NCBI GenBank assembly: GCA_903921295.1
Contig: CAIXOZ010000076.1
Location: 1-28,442 of the forward strand
Direction: 5' to 3'
From: an uncultured cyanobacterium
Lineage (GTDB): Bacteria > Cyanobacteriota > Cyanobacteriia > PCC-6307 > Cyanobiaceae
DNA length: 28,442 bases
Made by a program: the position numbers and the translations under genes
Part shown: one piece after another, positions 1 through 8,397 of the stretch
How the letters are laid out: every line of letters starts with the position of its first letter
Numbering within the stretch: position 1 is the first letter of the stretch
The notes under the pieces: generated by a model
What the model saw: the letters and a program-made list of their open reading frames with translations, nothing else
Database searches by the model: none
Told to the model about the DNA's origin: nothing

Positions 1-2
1 AG

Positions 3-632
3 CAGGGTTCCGCCCAGGAAGTGCAGTTGCTCGATAAGGAAAACGAGCTCTTTCAAAGCAAAGCCGAGTACCGGGCCCTTCTGGAAGAAAAAGCCAAGCT
101 TGATCTGCAACGCAGAATCGAGATCAATGACCTGAGCATGCAACTGAAGGAGTTACGCGAGCGCTCTGCGCAATTTGATGTGGTGTCGCCCATTGGCGGC
201 TCGCTGCAACAGCTGGCGGTGCAGGTGACCGGACAACGGGTGGACCAAGGGGAAGTGCTTGCGAAAGTGGTGCCCAGTGATGGCCTGATCGCCTCGGTGC
301 AGGTGTCATCCAAACTGGCAGCACCAATTCGCCAGGGCAAAGCAGCAGAGATCACCGTGGATGCCTTCCCGGCCAATGAACACGGCACCCTCAGAGGCGT
401 TGTGGAGTCGGTATCACCCACAACCTCTGCCTCAGACAACAAGGGACAGGCACAGTCCTATGTCGCTCGCATCCGCATCAACAAAAGTGGTATTCCAACG
501 CATTACCCTGCGGCATCTCTGCGCTCAGGCATGGGCATCAATGCCCGGGTTGTGCTTCATGAAAAACCAGTGATTGCCGTGGTTTTTGATTTTCTGGAAG
601 ACATTTTCAAGCCAATGGCTGAGCGGCGGTGA
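3..632 (+). CDS. HlyD-family secretion adaptor (membrane fusion protein), 3' part
   Basis: The frame is open to the left edge, so the N-terminus lies outside the window; 209 residues are visible. The first ~55 residues are charged and heptad-like, rich in Glu, Lys, Leu and Arg, as in the alpha-helical hairpin of HlyD/EmrA-type periplasmic adaptors. A barrel-sandwich (lipoyl-like) half follows, with VVSPIGGSL and GQRVDQGEVLAKVVP, then a beta-barrel segment ending in GMGINARVVLHEKP. Such proteins link an inner-membrane ABC exporter to an outer-membrane channel for type I secretion or peptide export. The short hydrophobic C-terminal tail resembles the NHLM bacteriocin-export subgroup, which is a weaker inference. 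The exporter ATPase is presumably to the left of the window. The family assignment is strong; the cargo is unknown. Confidence 0.85.
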   Translation, partial: QGSAQEVQLLDKENELFQSKAEYRALLEEKAKLDLQRRIEINDLSMQLKELRERSAQFDVVSPIGGSLQQLAVQVTGQRVDQGEVLAKVVPSDGLIASVQVSSKLAAPIRQGKAAEITVDAFPANEHGTLRGVVESVSPTTSASDNKGQAQSYVARIRINKSGIPTHYPAASLRSGMGINARVVLHEKPVIAVVFDFLEDIFKPMAERR

Positions 633-719
633 TGCGGGCACGCTCACGCTCTCCCTGAAGCACAAGATCGGTCCATCAGACCCAGCAACAGCAAACGATC
701 CCAACCTGAATTCCACGCC

Positions 720-947
720 ATGGACCAGCCCACAATGACCCGTTCAGAGAACGGCAGCACGGTCGCGACCCTCACCATCGGTGATCGCAGCTATCCGATT
801 GCCGATCTCAGTGATGAAGCCCAGAAACTGCTGCGAGCGGCCTACGACTGTGAAGCACAGATCACCAGGCTTCGGCGCGATATTGATTATCTGAACATCG
901 CCCATCGTAGTCTGCTGCAGGAGCTCTCAAGCCGTCTGCCGGACTGA
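720..947 (+). CDS. DUF6447-like small protein
   Basis: This is a 75-residue protein with an ATG start at 720; a second in-frame ATG at 735 is possible. The N-terminal half carries a short beta-like stretch (ATLTIGDRSYPIADLS), followed by DEAQKLL and a helical region EAQITRLRRDI to the end. This 'set the name of the trait, then a helix' layout matches the small proteins grouped as DUF6447. That is recognition from memory, not a search. It lies 87 bases after the HlyD gene on the same strand, so it may be co-transcribed with the secretion genes. Its last 86 bases overlap the 3' end of the opposing AraC gene. Its function is unknown. Confidence 0.65.
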   Translation: MDQPTMTRSENGSTVATLTIGDRSYPIADLSDEAQKLLRAAYDCEAQITRLRRDIDYLNIAHRSLLQELSSRLPD

Positions 948-2043
948 TCACCCAGCCTGCGCGCTGACGAGTCCGACTTGGCAGCTCTCCAAACATTCGC
1001 TTGTAATTGGCAGCCATCCTGCCTGTGGGCGGCAAACCCACCAACGCGCAGGCTTCTCTCAAATCGACGCGATTCAACAGATGCTTGCGCAGGCTGGCCA
1101 GACGGATCTCCTGCAGGGCCTGCAGAGGGGTGCAGCCACGCACCCGCTGAAATGAGACCTGAAGCGTGCGTGATGAGACATAGCAGGCCTGGCACAGATC
1201 CCGTAGAGCGATCATCTCGGCCATGTGGCGCTCCATGTAAACCATGGCGTGCTCCACATGCAGCGCATGCCCATCGTGTCCACAAGCTTGTGGCAGTTGA
1301 TCGTGCCCCACCAGAGCGCTCGCCATCGTCCCGAGCACGGAGGCCTCCAGTGGCAACGCCAACGTGGAGCGCGCTTCACCCTCGGGCCGCAGAGCCAGCT
1401 GCAGCAACTGCTCACAGCAGGCCATCAACAGCGCCTCCTGTCCCGTGAGGGCATCCAGCAACAGGCGCAGATCCGGCTGCACCACACCCTGGCGTCGGCA
1501 GGCCTCCTGGAGATTCAACAGCGGCAGCTGGATCACGAGGGCCGCCAGAATCTCGGAGGTGGCGGTCAGAGCGAGCGGGTCATCCGGCAGCAACACGCAG
1601 CTCACCTGATTGAGCACCGCCGCGAAAGAACGACCTGCAGCCACGCCCTGAACCCGGCCGCAGGTGGCGATCGCCACGCTCACCATCCCGGGATGATGAC
1701 GAAAGCGCAGATCAGCGATCCCAGCCGCCGACACCCTCAGAACCGTGAGCTGTGCACCCCGATAGCGTTCGACCTGCACATCCCTGATCCTGGACCGACC
1801 CGAAGCAGACCGTCGATTCAGTTGGAGCCGGGCCAGCCAGGTGGCCAGCTCCGGTTCCACCGTCCAGCCCAGAGGCGCTGCTGAGATCACCGCGGACCAG
1901 GACAACTGGTGGTGTCTAGGGATCAGCCAGCACAGCAACGGAACGACAAGCCGATCTGCCCAGACAACGAGCTGGATGCGACGCGCACCCAGGCCAGGGC
2001 GACGCAATCTCCGCCGTCTTACAGCGCGATCAGAACGGGTCAC
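862..2043 (-). CDS. AraC-family transcriptional regulator
   Basis: The C-terminal ~100 residues form a two-helix-turn-helix AraC/XylS DNA-binding domain. The first recognition unit is IALRDLCQACYVSSRTLQ, and the second, around LREACALVGLPPTGRM, ends with YKRMFGELPSRTR, the usual position of the family's 'F-x-x-x-F-G-x-x-P' signature. The N-terminal ~280 residues have no ligand domain I recognise. The 5' end is uncertain: the longest frame begins with TTG at 2085, and GTG at 2043 is used here; another GTG lies near 1887. The first residues are very Arg-rich and may not be translated. The last 28 codons run antisense through the DUF6447-like gene and lie outside the HTH domain. The regulated genes cannot be deduced from the sequence. 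Confidence 0.8.
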   Translation of the reverse strand: MTRSDRAVRRRRLRRPGLGARRIQLVVWADRLVVPLLCWLIPRHHQLSWSAVISAAPLGWTVEPELATWLARLQLNRRSASGRSRIRDVQVERYRGAQLTVLRVSAAGIADLRFRHHPGMVSVAIATCGRVQGVAAGRSFAAVLNQVSCVLLPDDPLALTATSEILAALVIQLPLLNLQEACRRQGVVQPDLRLLLDALTGQEALLMACCEQLLQLALRPEGEARSTLALPLEASVLGTMASALVGHDQLPQACGHDGHALHVEHAMVYMERHMAEMIALRDLCQACYVSSRTLQVSFQRVRGCTPLQALQEIRLASLRKHLLNRVDLREACALVGLPPTGRMAANYKRMFGELPSRTRQRAGWVISPADGLRAPAADYDGRCSDNQYRAEAW

Positions 2044-2222
2044 GTCCCGTCGCCGTCTGCCGGGCAGTGCCTGAAGCCGGATCAACCGCGAGCGTTGACC
2101 TCCAGGCTGCGATCACCACCGGAGCCGAACACCGTCGGATGGCCCTGATTTCAGGCCGGCGGATCAGCGTGAGCAGATGTGCCACGATCCAGGCGGCCCG
2201 CACCTCAGTTCAACCGTCAGCT

Positions 2223-3710
2223 GTGACCCTGCGCTTCACCAACACCCTCACCCGCCGCGTTGAGGAGTTCCGCCCGATCGAAGCCGGCAAGGCAAGCATC
2301 TACTGCTGCGGGGTCACGGTCTACGACCTCTGCCACCTCGGCCACGCCCGCAGCTACATCGCCTGGGACGTGTTGCGCCGCTACCTGATCTGGCGTGGCT
2401 ACGCGGTCACGTTCGTGCAGAACTACACCGACATCGACGACAAGATCCTGGCCCGGGCAGCTGAGGAGGGCAGCTCGATGCAGGCGGTGAGCGAGCGCAA
2501 CATCGCAGCCTTCGTGGCCGACATGGCCCGGCTCAACATTCTGCCGCCGGACCGAATGCCGCGGGCCACCCGCAGCCTCGATGCCATCCGCGCCCTGATC
2601 AGCGCGCTTGAGGCCAGGGGCGCCGCCTATTCGGCCGACGGCGATGTGTATTTCGCCGTGATGAAGCATCCGGGGTACGGCAAGCTCAGCGGCCGCGATC
2701 TCGCCGAGCAGCAGGACAATGCCGCCGGCCGCGTTGCCACCGAGGAGGAGGCCCGCAAGCAACACCCCTTCGACTTCGCCCTCTGGAAGGGCAGCAAACC
2801 GGGCGAACCCAGCTGGGAGTCGCCCTGGGGAGCGGGCCGACCGGGCTGGCACATCGAGTGCTCGGCGATGGTGCGCGAGGAGCTCGGCGACACGATCGAT
2901 ATCCATCTCGGTGGCGCCGATCTGATCTTTCCGCACCACGAGAACGAGATCGCCCAGTCGGAGGCCGCCAGCGGCCGGGAGCTGGCGCGCTTCTGGCTGC
3001 ACAACGGCATGGTCAATGTCGGCGGCCAGAAGATGAGCAAATCGCTCGGCAATTTCACAACGATCCGGGCCCTGCTGGATTCCGGGGTCTCACCCATGAC
3101 CCTGCGGCTGTTCACCCTCCAGGCCCACTACCGCAAGCCGCTTGATTTCACCGCCGAAGCGCTCGAAGCCGCAGCCACAGGATGGAAGGGCCTGAACGCC
3201 GCCCTCAGCCTGGTCACGGGCGCCGGCGCCGAAGCCGAAGCGATCACCCCCGCCGTGATCGCCGCGGACGGCAGCACCCTCGGCACCGGGCCGGCGGCGG
3301 CCAGGGAGCGGTTCATCGCCGCCATGGACGATGACCTCAACACCGCCGCCGCCCTGGCGGTGCTGTTTGAGCTGGCGCGACCGCTGCGGTCCCTGGCCAA
3401 CCGGATCGAGCGCGGCGATGTCGCCGCTGCAGCTGAGGCCCGGCAGCCGTCACTGACGGCCCAGGGCTCCCTGCTGGCCGAGCTGGCCGCCGTGCTCGGC
3501 CTCAGACCGGAACCAGCCACGGACCCGGGAACCGGGCCGGACAATGGCGGTCTGAGCGACAACGCCATCGAGGCCCAGATTGCGGCGCGGCGGGAGGCCA
3601 AGGCGAACCGCGATTTCGCCGCCGCCGACCGGATCCGCGACGCCCTGAGCGCCGCCGGCATCGAGCTGATCGACAAGCCCGGCGGGCTCACCGAATGGCT
3701 GCGGCGCTGA
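2223..3710 (+). CDS. cysS: cysteinyl-tRNA synthetase
   Basis: Charges tRNA-Cys with cysteine in the cytoplasm; a class Ia synthetase. The product is 495 residues, close to the bacterial norm of about 460-500. The GTG at 2223 was chosen because similarity to the family begins there (VTLRFTNTLTRR); the frame extends upstream to 2067 but that part resembles nothing. Visible signatures are the HIGH-type motif HLGH at residues 38-41, the zinc ligands Cys29 and Cys213 (in WHIECSAM) with the HHENE segment after them, and KMSKS at 270-274. The C-terminal anticodon-binding helices include NRDFAAADRIRDAL. The gene ends 14 bases before the stop codon of the convergent transporter gene. Confidence 0.97.
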   Translation: MTLRFTNTLTRRVEEFRPIEAGKASIYCCGVTVYDLCHLGHARSYIAWDVLRRYLIWRGYAVTFVQNYTDIDDKILARAAEEGSSMQAVSERNIAAFVADMARLNILPPDRMPRATRSLDAIRALISALEARGAAYSADGDVYFAVMKHPGYGKLSGRDLAEQQDNAAGRVATEEEARKQHPFDFALWKGSKPGEPSWESPWGAGRPGWHIECSAMVREELGDTIDIHLGGADLIFPHHENEIAQSEAASGRELARFWLHNGMVNVGGQKMSKSLGNFTTIRALLDSGVSPMTLRLFTLQAHYRKPLDFTAEALEAAATGWKGLNAALSLVTGAGAEAEAITPAVIAADGSTLGTGPAAARERFIAAMDDDLNTAAALAVLFELARPLRSLANRIERGDVAAAAEARQPSLTAQGSLLAELAAVLGLRPEPATDPGTGPDNGGLSDNAIEAQIAARREAKANRDFAAADRIRDALSAAGIELIDKPGGLTEWLRR

Positions 3711-3724
3711 GGATCGCTCCCGCC

Positions 3725-5077
3725 TCAACCCTGATCAGCGGACGGCTGGGTGGCCACCAGGGTCAGAACGGCCGAGGTCACCATCAGGGCAGCGAGCATC
3801 AGCAGAGAACTGGTGTCGCTTCCATGGGACTGGGTGATCAGTCGACCGATCGCAAAGGGGGCCAGGAACCCCCCGATGTTGCCGAACGAGTTGATGAACG
3901 CAATGCCGGCTGCGGCAGCCCGACCCTCGAGAAACTGCAGGGGAATCGCCCAGGCAGGACCGAGGCTTGAAAACACGGACGCCGTCGCGATCGTGATCAT
4001 GACCAGACGCCAGGGACCAGGCGCCACGATGGAAACCAGCAGGGTCAGGGCGGCGATGAGCAGGGGAACAACCACATGCCAGCGCTTGTCGCGATGACGA
4101 TCGGCTGAGCGCCCCACCACCAGCATCCCCAGGACCGCAACGGCATAGGGGATGGCGCTGAGCAGATTGGCCACGATCGGCGAAGACTGGGCCGCCGGCA
4201 CGGCGGCGGCGACGAACCTCGGAATCCAGAAACTGAAGCCGTAGAAGCTTGTGGCGATGCCGAGGTAGAGGACGCTGAGCAGCCACAGGCGCCGATCTCC
4301 CCAGAGGGCGCCCAGGGTCTGAATCGGACGATCGCCCGGCCGACGGCGCTGCAGATCCTGTTGCAGCGCCTCATCGATCGCCCCAGCCTCCGCCGGCGTC
4401 AGCCAGGAGGCCTGATGGGGACGATTCGGCAGCCAGACGAACACCGCCAGCGAAAGCGCCAGGGCCGGCAGGGCTTCAATCAGAAACAGCCAGCGCCAGG
4501 GGGCGATCCCATTCCAGCTGGGCAGCGAGAGGATCGCCGCTGAGATCGGCCCCCCCAGAAGACCGGCCACGGGCAGGGCCAGCAGAAACCCCGAGAGGGT
4601 TCGGGCCCGCTGTGCCTCGGGGACCCACCGGCTCAGATAAAAGATGATCCCCGGATAAAAACCGGCTTCCGCGACACCGAGCAGCAGGCGCAGGCCATTG
4701 AACTGGACCTCGGACACCATGAAAGCCATCAGAGCGGCGATCAGGCCCCAGGTGAAGAGGATGCGACTGATCCAGATCCGGGCTCCGACGCGCTCGAGCA
4801 TCAGATTGCTGGGGATCTCGAAGATCACATAACCCAGAAAGAAGATGCCGGCCGCAAAGCCGTAGGACGCGGTCGTCATCCCCAGATCCCTGGAGACCAT
4901 CGGCTCCACAAAGGAGACATTGACGCGATCGAGATAGGCGACCACGTAGAGAACGAAAAGGAACGGAAGCAGATGACGGCGGATGGCCGCCAGTGCCCGT
5001 TGCAGCTGACGATTCGCGACTTCAGACCCTGCCGCCGATTCGCCTGCCCAGGTGCTGGCCTGCCGTTCGGAACCCAT
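3725..5077 (-). CDS. MFS transporter, anion:cation symporter (ACS) type
   Basis: An inner-membrane secondary transporter of about 450 residues with roughly twelve hydrophobic segments. TM1 ends in AYLDRVNVSF (Asp50, Arg51, Asn53), the hallmark of the ACS/phthalate-permease group of the major facilitator superfamily. Supporting features are FEIPSNLMLERVGAR in the loop after TM2, the TM4-5 segment GVAEAGFYPGIIFYLSRW, and the late FINSFGNIGGFLAPF. Family members typically import organic anions such as hexuronates, tartrate or aromatic acids with H+ or Na+; the substrate here cannot be read from sequence. The ATG at 5077 is preferred over an upstream TTG at 5101. No catabolic genes lie nearby, and the gene sits alone between cysS and the dxr region, which suggests an accessory insertion. 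Confidence 0.88.
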   Translation of the reverse strand: MGSERQASTWAGESAAGSEVANRQLQRALAAIRRHLLPFLFVLYVVAYLDRVNVSFVEPMVSRDLGMTTASYGFAAGIFFLGYVIFEIPSNLMLERVGARIWISRILFTWGLIAALMAFMVSEVQFNGLRLLLGVAEAGFYPGIIFYLSRWVPEAQRARTLSGFLLALPVAGLLGGPISAAILSLPSWNGIAPWRWLFLIEALPALALSLAVFVWLPNRPHQASWLTPAEAGAIDEALQQDLQRRRPGDRPIQTLGALWGDRRLWLLSVLYLGIATSFYGFSFWIPRFVAAAVPAAQSSPIVANLLSAIPYAVAVLGMLVVGRSADRHRDKRWHVVVPLLIAALTLLVSIVAPGPWRLVMITIATASVFSSLGPAWAIPLQFLEGRAAAAGIAFINSFGNIGGFLAPFAIGRLITQSHGSDTSSLLMLAALMVTSAVLTLVATQPSADQG

Positions 5078-5191
5078 CGACCGCCAATCCAGGGGAATCA
5101 ACCAGTGATAGGAGCGCTGCTCTGCGCGTCAAGTCGGGGACCGGCCGGCGGGCCTGCTCCTGACCCCCTTGCCCCCAGCGGCCGACGCGCG

Positions 5192-5416
5192 TCAGCCCTG
5201 ATCGGCAGGCGGTTGCTGCTGATCGCGCATCATCGCCTCGATCCGGCGGATCCGCATGGCGGTGGTGCTCCACACCTCCTGCTGAAAGCCCGGCGGGCAC
5301 TGCTCCACCAGCTGCTCGATCGGCTCGCCGCGCTCAAAGGCATCCCAGAGCTGACGCTCGAGCCGGGCCCGTTCGATGAAGTTCCAACGTTGCAGCCAGG
5401 GGGGGAGGGAAGCCAT
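5192..5416 (-). CDS. conserved-looking small protein, unknown function
   Basis: A 74-residue protein starting at the ATG at 5416, with a GGAG-rich stretch just around the start. It is helical and charged, with an aromatic N-terminus (LPPWLQRWNFIERARLE) and a Gln/Asp-rich tail. No signal peptide or membrane segment is visible. The composition (Trp, Phe and Arg well distributed) is more protein-like than the other frames here. The frame extends upstream to 5788, but that part runs antisense through dxr and reads as noise. It is divergent from dxr with a 225-bp gap. I do not recognise the family. Confidence 0.6.
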   Translation of the reverse strand: MASLPPWLQRWNFIERARLERQLWDAFERGEPIEQLVEQCPPGFQQEVWSTTAMRIRRIEAMMRDQQQPPADQG

Positions 5417-5641
5417 CGATCGCCGTCCGTTGCCGCCAGTTAAGCCCTCCACCCGCCGCAAGCGCGGCCGCCACCGACCGCAGCCCTGAGCGGCCGCCGC
5501 CCCTGCCCGGCGAACGACCCGATCCCGGCCGGGAATCCCAGGGCCTGCCGCCGGGTCCGTGCGGGGCCGGGCTTCCTGGCAGGCATCGCTGCACCCAGAA
5601 GCGGCAGTGGGAGACTGGCACGCATCTTTGACGATCCGACC

Positions 5642-6868
5642 GTGAAAGCCCTGAGCGTGCTTGGATCCACCGGCTCGATCGGCACCCAGACCCTGGAGCT
5701 GGCCGAGGAGTTCCCGGAGCGCTATCGGGTGGTGGCCCTGACGGCCGGCAACAACCTCGCGCTGCTGGTGGACCAGATCCGTCGCCATGCACCGGAGGCG
5801 GTGGCCCTGGCCGATCCGGCACGGCTCAACGAGCTGCGGGAGCGGCTGCAGGCCCTGAGCGCGGATGAGCGGCCGGCGCGGCTGCCGGAGCTGCTGGCTG
5901 GAAGCGATGGCCTCTGTGCCGCCGCGGCCTGGCCCAGCGCCGATCTGGTGGTGACCGGCATCGTCGGCTGCGCCGGCCTGCTGCCGACCCTGGCCGCGAT
6001 CCGCGCCGGCAAGGATCTGGCCCTGGCCAACAAGGAGACCCTGATCGCCGCCGGCCCGGTGGTGCTGCCGGAACTCGAGAAATCAGGCTCAAGGCTGCTG
6101 CCGGCCGATTCCGAGCACTCCGCCATCTTCCAGTGCCTGCAGGGCACGCCCTATGCCGAAACGGCGCGCCTTTCCACCGGCACCCCCACACCGGGCCTGC
6201 GCCGGATCCAGCTCACCGCCAGCGGCGGCGCCTTCCGCGACTGGGATCCGGCGGATCTGGTCAAGGCGACCGTCGCCGATGCCACCAGCCACCCCAACTG
6301 GAGCATGGGCCGCAAGATCACGGTCGATTCCGCCTCCCTCATGAACAAGGGCCTGGAGGTGATCGAAGCCCATTACCTGTTCGGCCTCGATTACGACCAC
6401 ATCGAGATCGTGATCCACCCGCAATCGATCATCCATTCGATGGTGGAGCTGGCCGATTCCTCGGTGCTGGCCCAGCTCGGCTGGCCCGACATGAAACTGC
6501 CGATCCTCTACTGCCTGAGCTGGCCCGAACGCCTGCACACCCCCTGGCGCCGTCTCGATCTGACCGAAGTGGGCCAGCTCACCTTCCGCAAGCCCGATCC
6601 GGCCAAGTACCCCTGCATGGAGCTGGCCTACGCCGCTGGCCGCGCCGGCGGCACGATGCCGGCGGCGATGAACGCAGCCAACGAGCAGGCCGTGGCCCTG
6701 TTCCTCGAGGAGCAGGTGCATTTCCTCGACATCCCGAAGCTGATTGACGCGGTGTGCGAGCGCCACAAGGCCGATCTGATGGCCGCCCCCTCCCTGACCG
6801 ATGTGCTGGCCGTCGACGCCTGGGCCCGTGAGGCGGTGCGTGAGGCTGCAGCCCTGGTAGCAGCGTGA
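5642..6868 (+). CDS. dxr: 1-deoxy-D-xylulose 5-phosphate reductoisomerase
   Basis: Converts DXP to 2-C-methyl-D-erythritol 4-phosphate using NADPH and a divalent metal, the second step of the MEP pathway that supplies carotenoids, the phytol tail of chlorophyll and quinone side chains. The product has 408 residues with a GTG start. Family motifs appear in order: GSTGSIG at residues 8-14 (NADPH binding), ALANKETLIAAG, the metal-binding LPADSEHSAIFQ, ASGGAFRDW, HPNWSMGRKITVDSASLMNK and IHPQSIIHSMVEL. The stop codon overlaps the start of the downstream ferredoxin gene in the sequence GTGA, so the two are probably translationally coupled. Confidence 0.98.
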   Translation: MKALSVLGSTGSIGTQTLELAEEFPERYRVVALTAGNNLALLVDQIRRHAPEAVALADPARLNELRERLQALSADERPARLPELLAGSDGLCAAAAWPSADLVVTGIVGCAGLLPTLAAIRAGKDLALANKETLIAAGPVVLPELEKSGSRLLPADSEHSAIFQCLQGTPYAETARLSTGTPTPGLRRIQLTASGGAFRDWDPADLVKATVADATSHPNWSMGRKITVDSASLMNKGLEVIEAHYLFGLDYDHIEIVIHPQSIIHSMVELADSSVLAQLGWPDMKLPILYCLSWPERLHTPWRRLDLTEVGQLTFRKPDPAKYPCMELAYAAGRAGGTMPAAMNAANEQAVALFLEEQVHFLDIPKLIDAVCERHKADLMAAPSLTDVLAVDAWAREAVREAAALVAA

Positions 6869-7203
6869 TCCAGGTCAGCCATCACCTGCTGCTCTGCGCC
6901 ACCCCCAGCAAGGCCCTCTGCTGCCCCGACCCCAGCATCGGCGCCGGCAGCTGGGAGACGCTCAAGCGCCTGGTGCGCGAGCTGGGCCTCGAGGATCCGC
7001 AGCGCCCTGAGGGCCTCGTGCTGCGCTCCAAGGCCGACTGTCTGCGGATCTGCGCCGAAGGCCCGGTGCTGTTGATCTGGCCGGAGGGCATCGTCTACGG
7101 CGGCGTGACACCGGAGCGGATCGGGCGCATCGTGCACGAGCATGTGATCGAAGGGCGGCCGATCGACGACTGGATCGTGCGCCGCTACGAACTCCAGGCC
7201 TGA
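6865..7203 (+). CDS. thioredoxin-like [2Fe-2S] ferredoxin
   Basis: A 112-residue protein starting with GTG that overlaps dxr's stop by four bases. The pattern fits the thioredoxin-fold [2Fe-2S] ferredoxins related to the NuoE/HoxE-type subunit: Cys11 in HHLLLCATPSK, then CC at 19-20, and a late pair Cys59/Cys63 in DCLRICAEGPVLLIWPEG. The next stretch, IVYGGVTPERIGRIVHEHV, is also typical of the group. These proteins carry one or two electrons; the partner is unknown. Coupling to dxr suggests shared expression but not a proven functional link, since the iron-sulfur enzymes of the MEP pathway act at later steps. The 3' end lies 7 bp from the stop of the convergent hydrolase gene. Confidence 0.88.
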   Translation: MIQVSHHLLLCATPSKALCCPDPSIGAGSWETLKRLVRELGLEDPQRPEGLVLRSKADCLRICAEGPVLLIWPEGIVYGGVTPERIGRIVHEHVIEGRPIDDWIVRRYELQA

Positions 7204-7210
7204 GCAAGCG

Positions 7211-8356
7211 CTAGCGGGTCGACCCGGTCCCCGGGCGCCGACAGCCCCCGCGGCTCAGAAGCCGGCGCAGCCAGGCCACCGTCAGCCGATCGCCCCAACA
7301 GCCACGGGCACTGTCGCCGACGCCATGGAAACCGTTGTGACCGCCATGGCGGCTGATCAGAACGTCCGGGGTGAAGCCGGCTCCAGCCGAGGATCCGGCC
7401 ATGGCCCTGACCACCTGGTGGAGTGACGCCACCGGCACCCAGGGATCATCCTCGGCATGCACCAGCAGCAGCGGCGGCAGAGCGGAACGCCGCGCAGGAT
7501 CCAGCAGGGCGGTCAGCGGGCTGGCCGAGGCGTAGTAGTGCTCCACCGAGCGGTAGCCCCAGCGCGGGGCCGTGATCGCCTGATCAAAGGCCCGGATCGA
7601 GCCGGGCCCACCCGCCGCCGTCAGCGCCCAGCGCTCCGCAGCACTCACCCCGGAAGGATCGGCCAGGGTCTGGGCCACCAGGCGCTGCAGCAGCCAACGG
7701 GCATAGACCCGGTTGCGGGCACTCTCGATCCGGGCGCTGGAGGCCGCCAGATCGAGCGGACTGCTCAGACAGACCAGGCCATCGAGGCCAGGCGCCGCTG
7801 GCGAAGCCAGCAGCGCATTCAGCAGAATCGTGCCCCCCAGCGACAGCCCCACCCCGAGCAGCGGTCGAGCGCCGGCGAGGGATCGCAGCTGCGCAAGCAC
7901 CGGCAACAGATCGGCCCGGCAATCGGCGGCATAGGTGCCGGCCGCCAGGGTGCGGCCGGCACCGGCCCCGCGCAGATTGAGCCGCACCACCGCCAGACCG
8001 GCGTCCTGGAGGGCCAGCCCCATGCGCCGCAGGCCCTCGCGCTCGCTGGAACCACCGAGGCCATGCAGCAGCAGCACCAGCGCCTCGGGTTCAGCCGCGG
8101 CGCTCGGGGCATCGAGCACGGCGTGCAGATGCTCGCCCGAAGGAAGCGGCAACCGCAGGATCCGGCCCCCCGAGACGGGCAACCGCACCGGCCGCAGGGT
8201 GTCGCGCAGGGTCTGGAGATCGCCGCCGACCCAGGGAAGACGCTGTCGCAACGGCTCCAGAGCCAGCGAGCTGAGCAGATCCTGAGCCGGCAACGCAGAC
8301 ACCCTCCAGGGGAGGGCGGGAGAGAACGGGTGCAGTCTGGAAGGCAGCGCCGCCAC
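7211..8356 (-). CDS. alpha/beta hydrolase, YheT-like
   Basis: The product has 381 residues with a GTG start at 8356. The fold signature is clear: the oxyanion-hole region LLLHGLGGSSERE, the nucleophile elbow GVGLSLGGTILLN (Ser), the acid in LLVHAEDDPWVP (Asp) and the late His in SRHGGHNGFHG. The segment AVVRLNLRGAGAGRT and the layout match the YheT/EMB8 (UPF0017) group of esterase-like proteins, whose natural substrates are mostly unknown. No signal peptide is evident. The gene is on the same strand as pntB, starting 41 bases after pntB's end, and could be read through from the pnt operon. The last ~15 residues are Arg/Gly-rich and probably disordered. Confidence 0.87.
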   Translation of the reverse strand: MAALPSRLHPFSPALPWRVSALPAQDLLSSLALEPLRQRLPWVGGDLQTLRDTLRPVRLPVSGGRILRLPLPSGEHLHAVLDAPSAAAEPEALVLLLHGLGGSSEREGLRRMGLALQDAGLAVVRLNLRGAGAGRTLAAGTYAADCRADLLPVLAQLRSLAGARPLLGVGLSLGGTILLNALLASPAAPGLDGLVCLSSPLDLAASSARIESARNRVYARWLLQRLVAQTLADPSGVSAAERWALTAAGGPGSIRAFDQAITAPRWGYRSVEHYYASASPLTALLDPARRSALPPLLLVHAEDDPWVPVASLHQVVRAMAGSSAGAGFTPDVLISRHGGHNGFHGVGDSARGCWGDRLTVAWLRRLLSRGGCRRPGTGSTR

Positions 8357-8397
8357 AACCGGGAGGATCCCACGGGGCGGCGGCGCTCAACGGGCGC

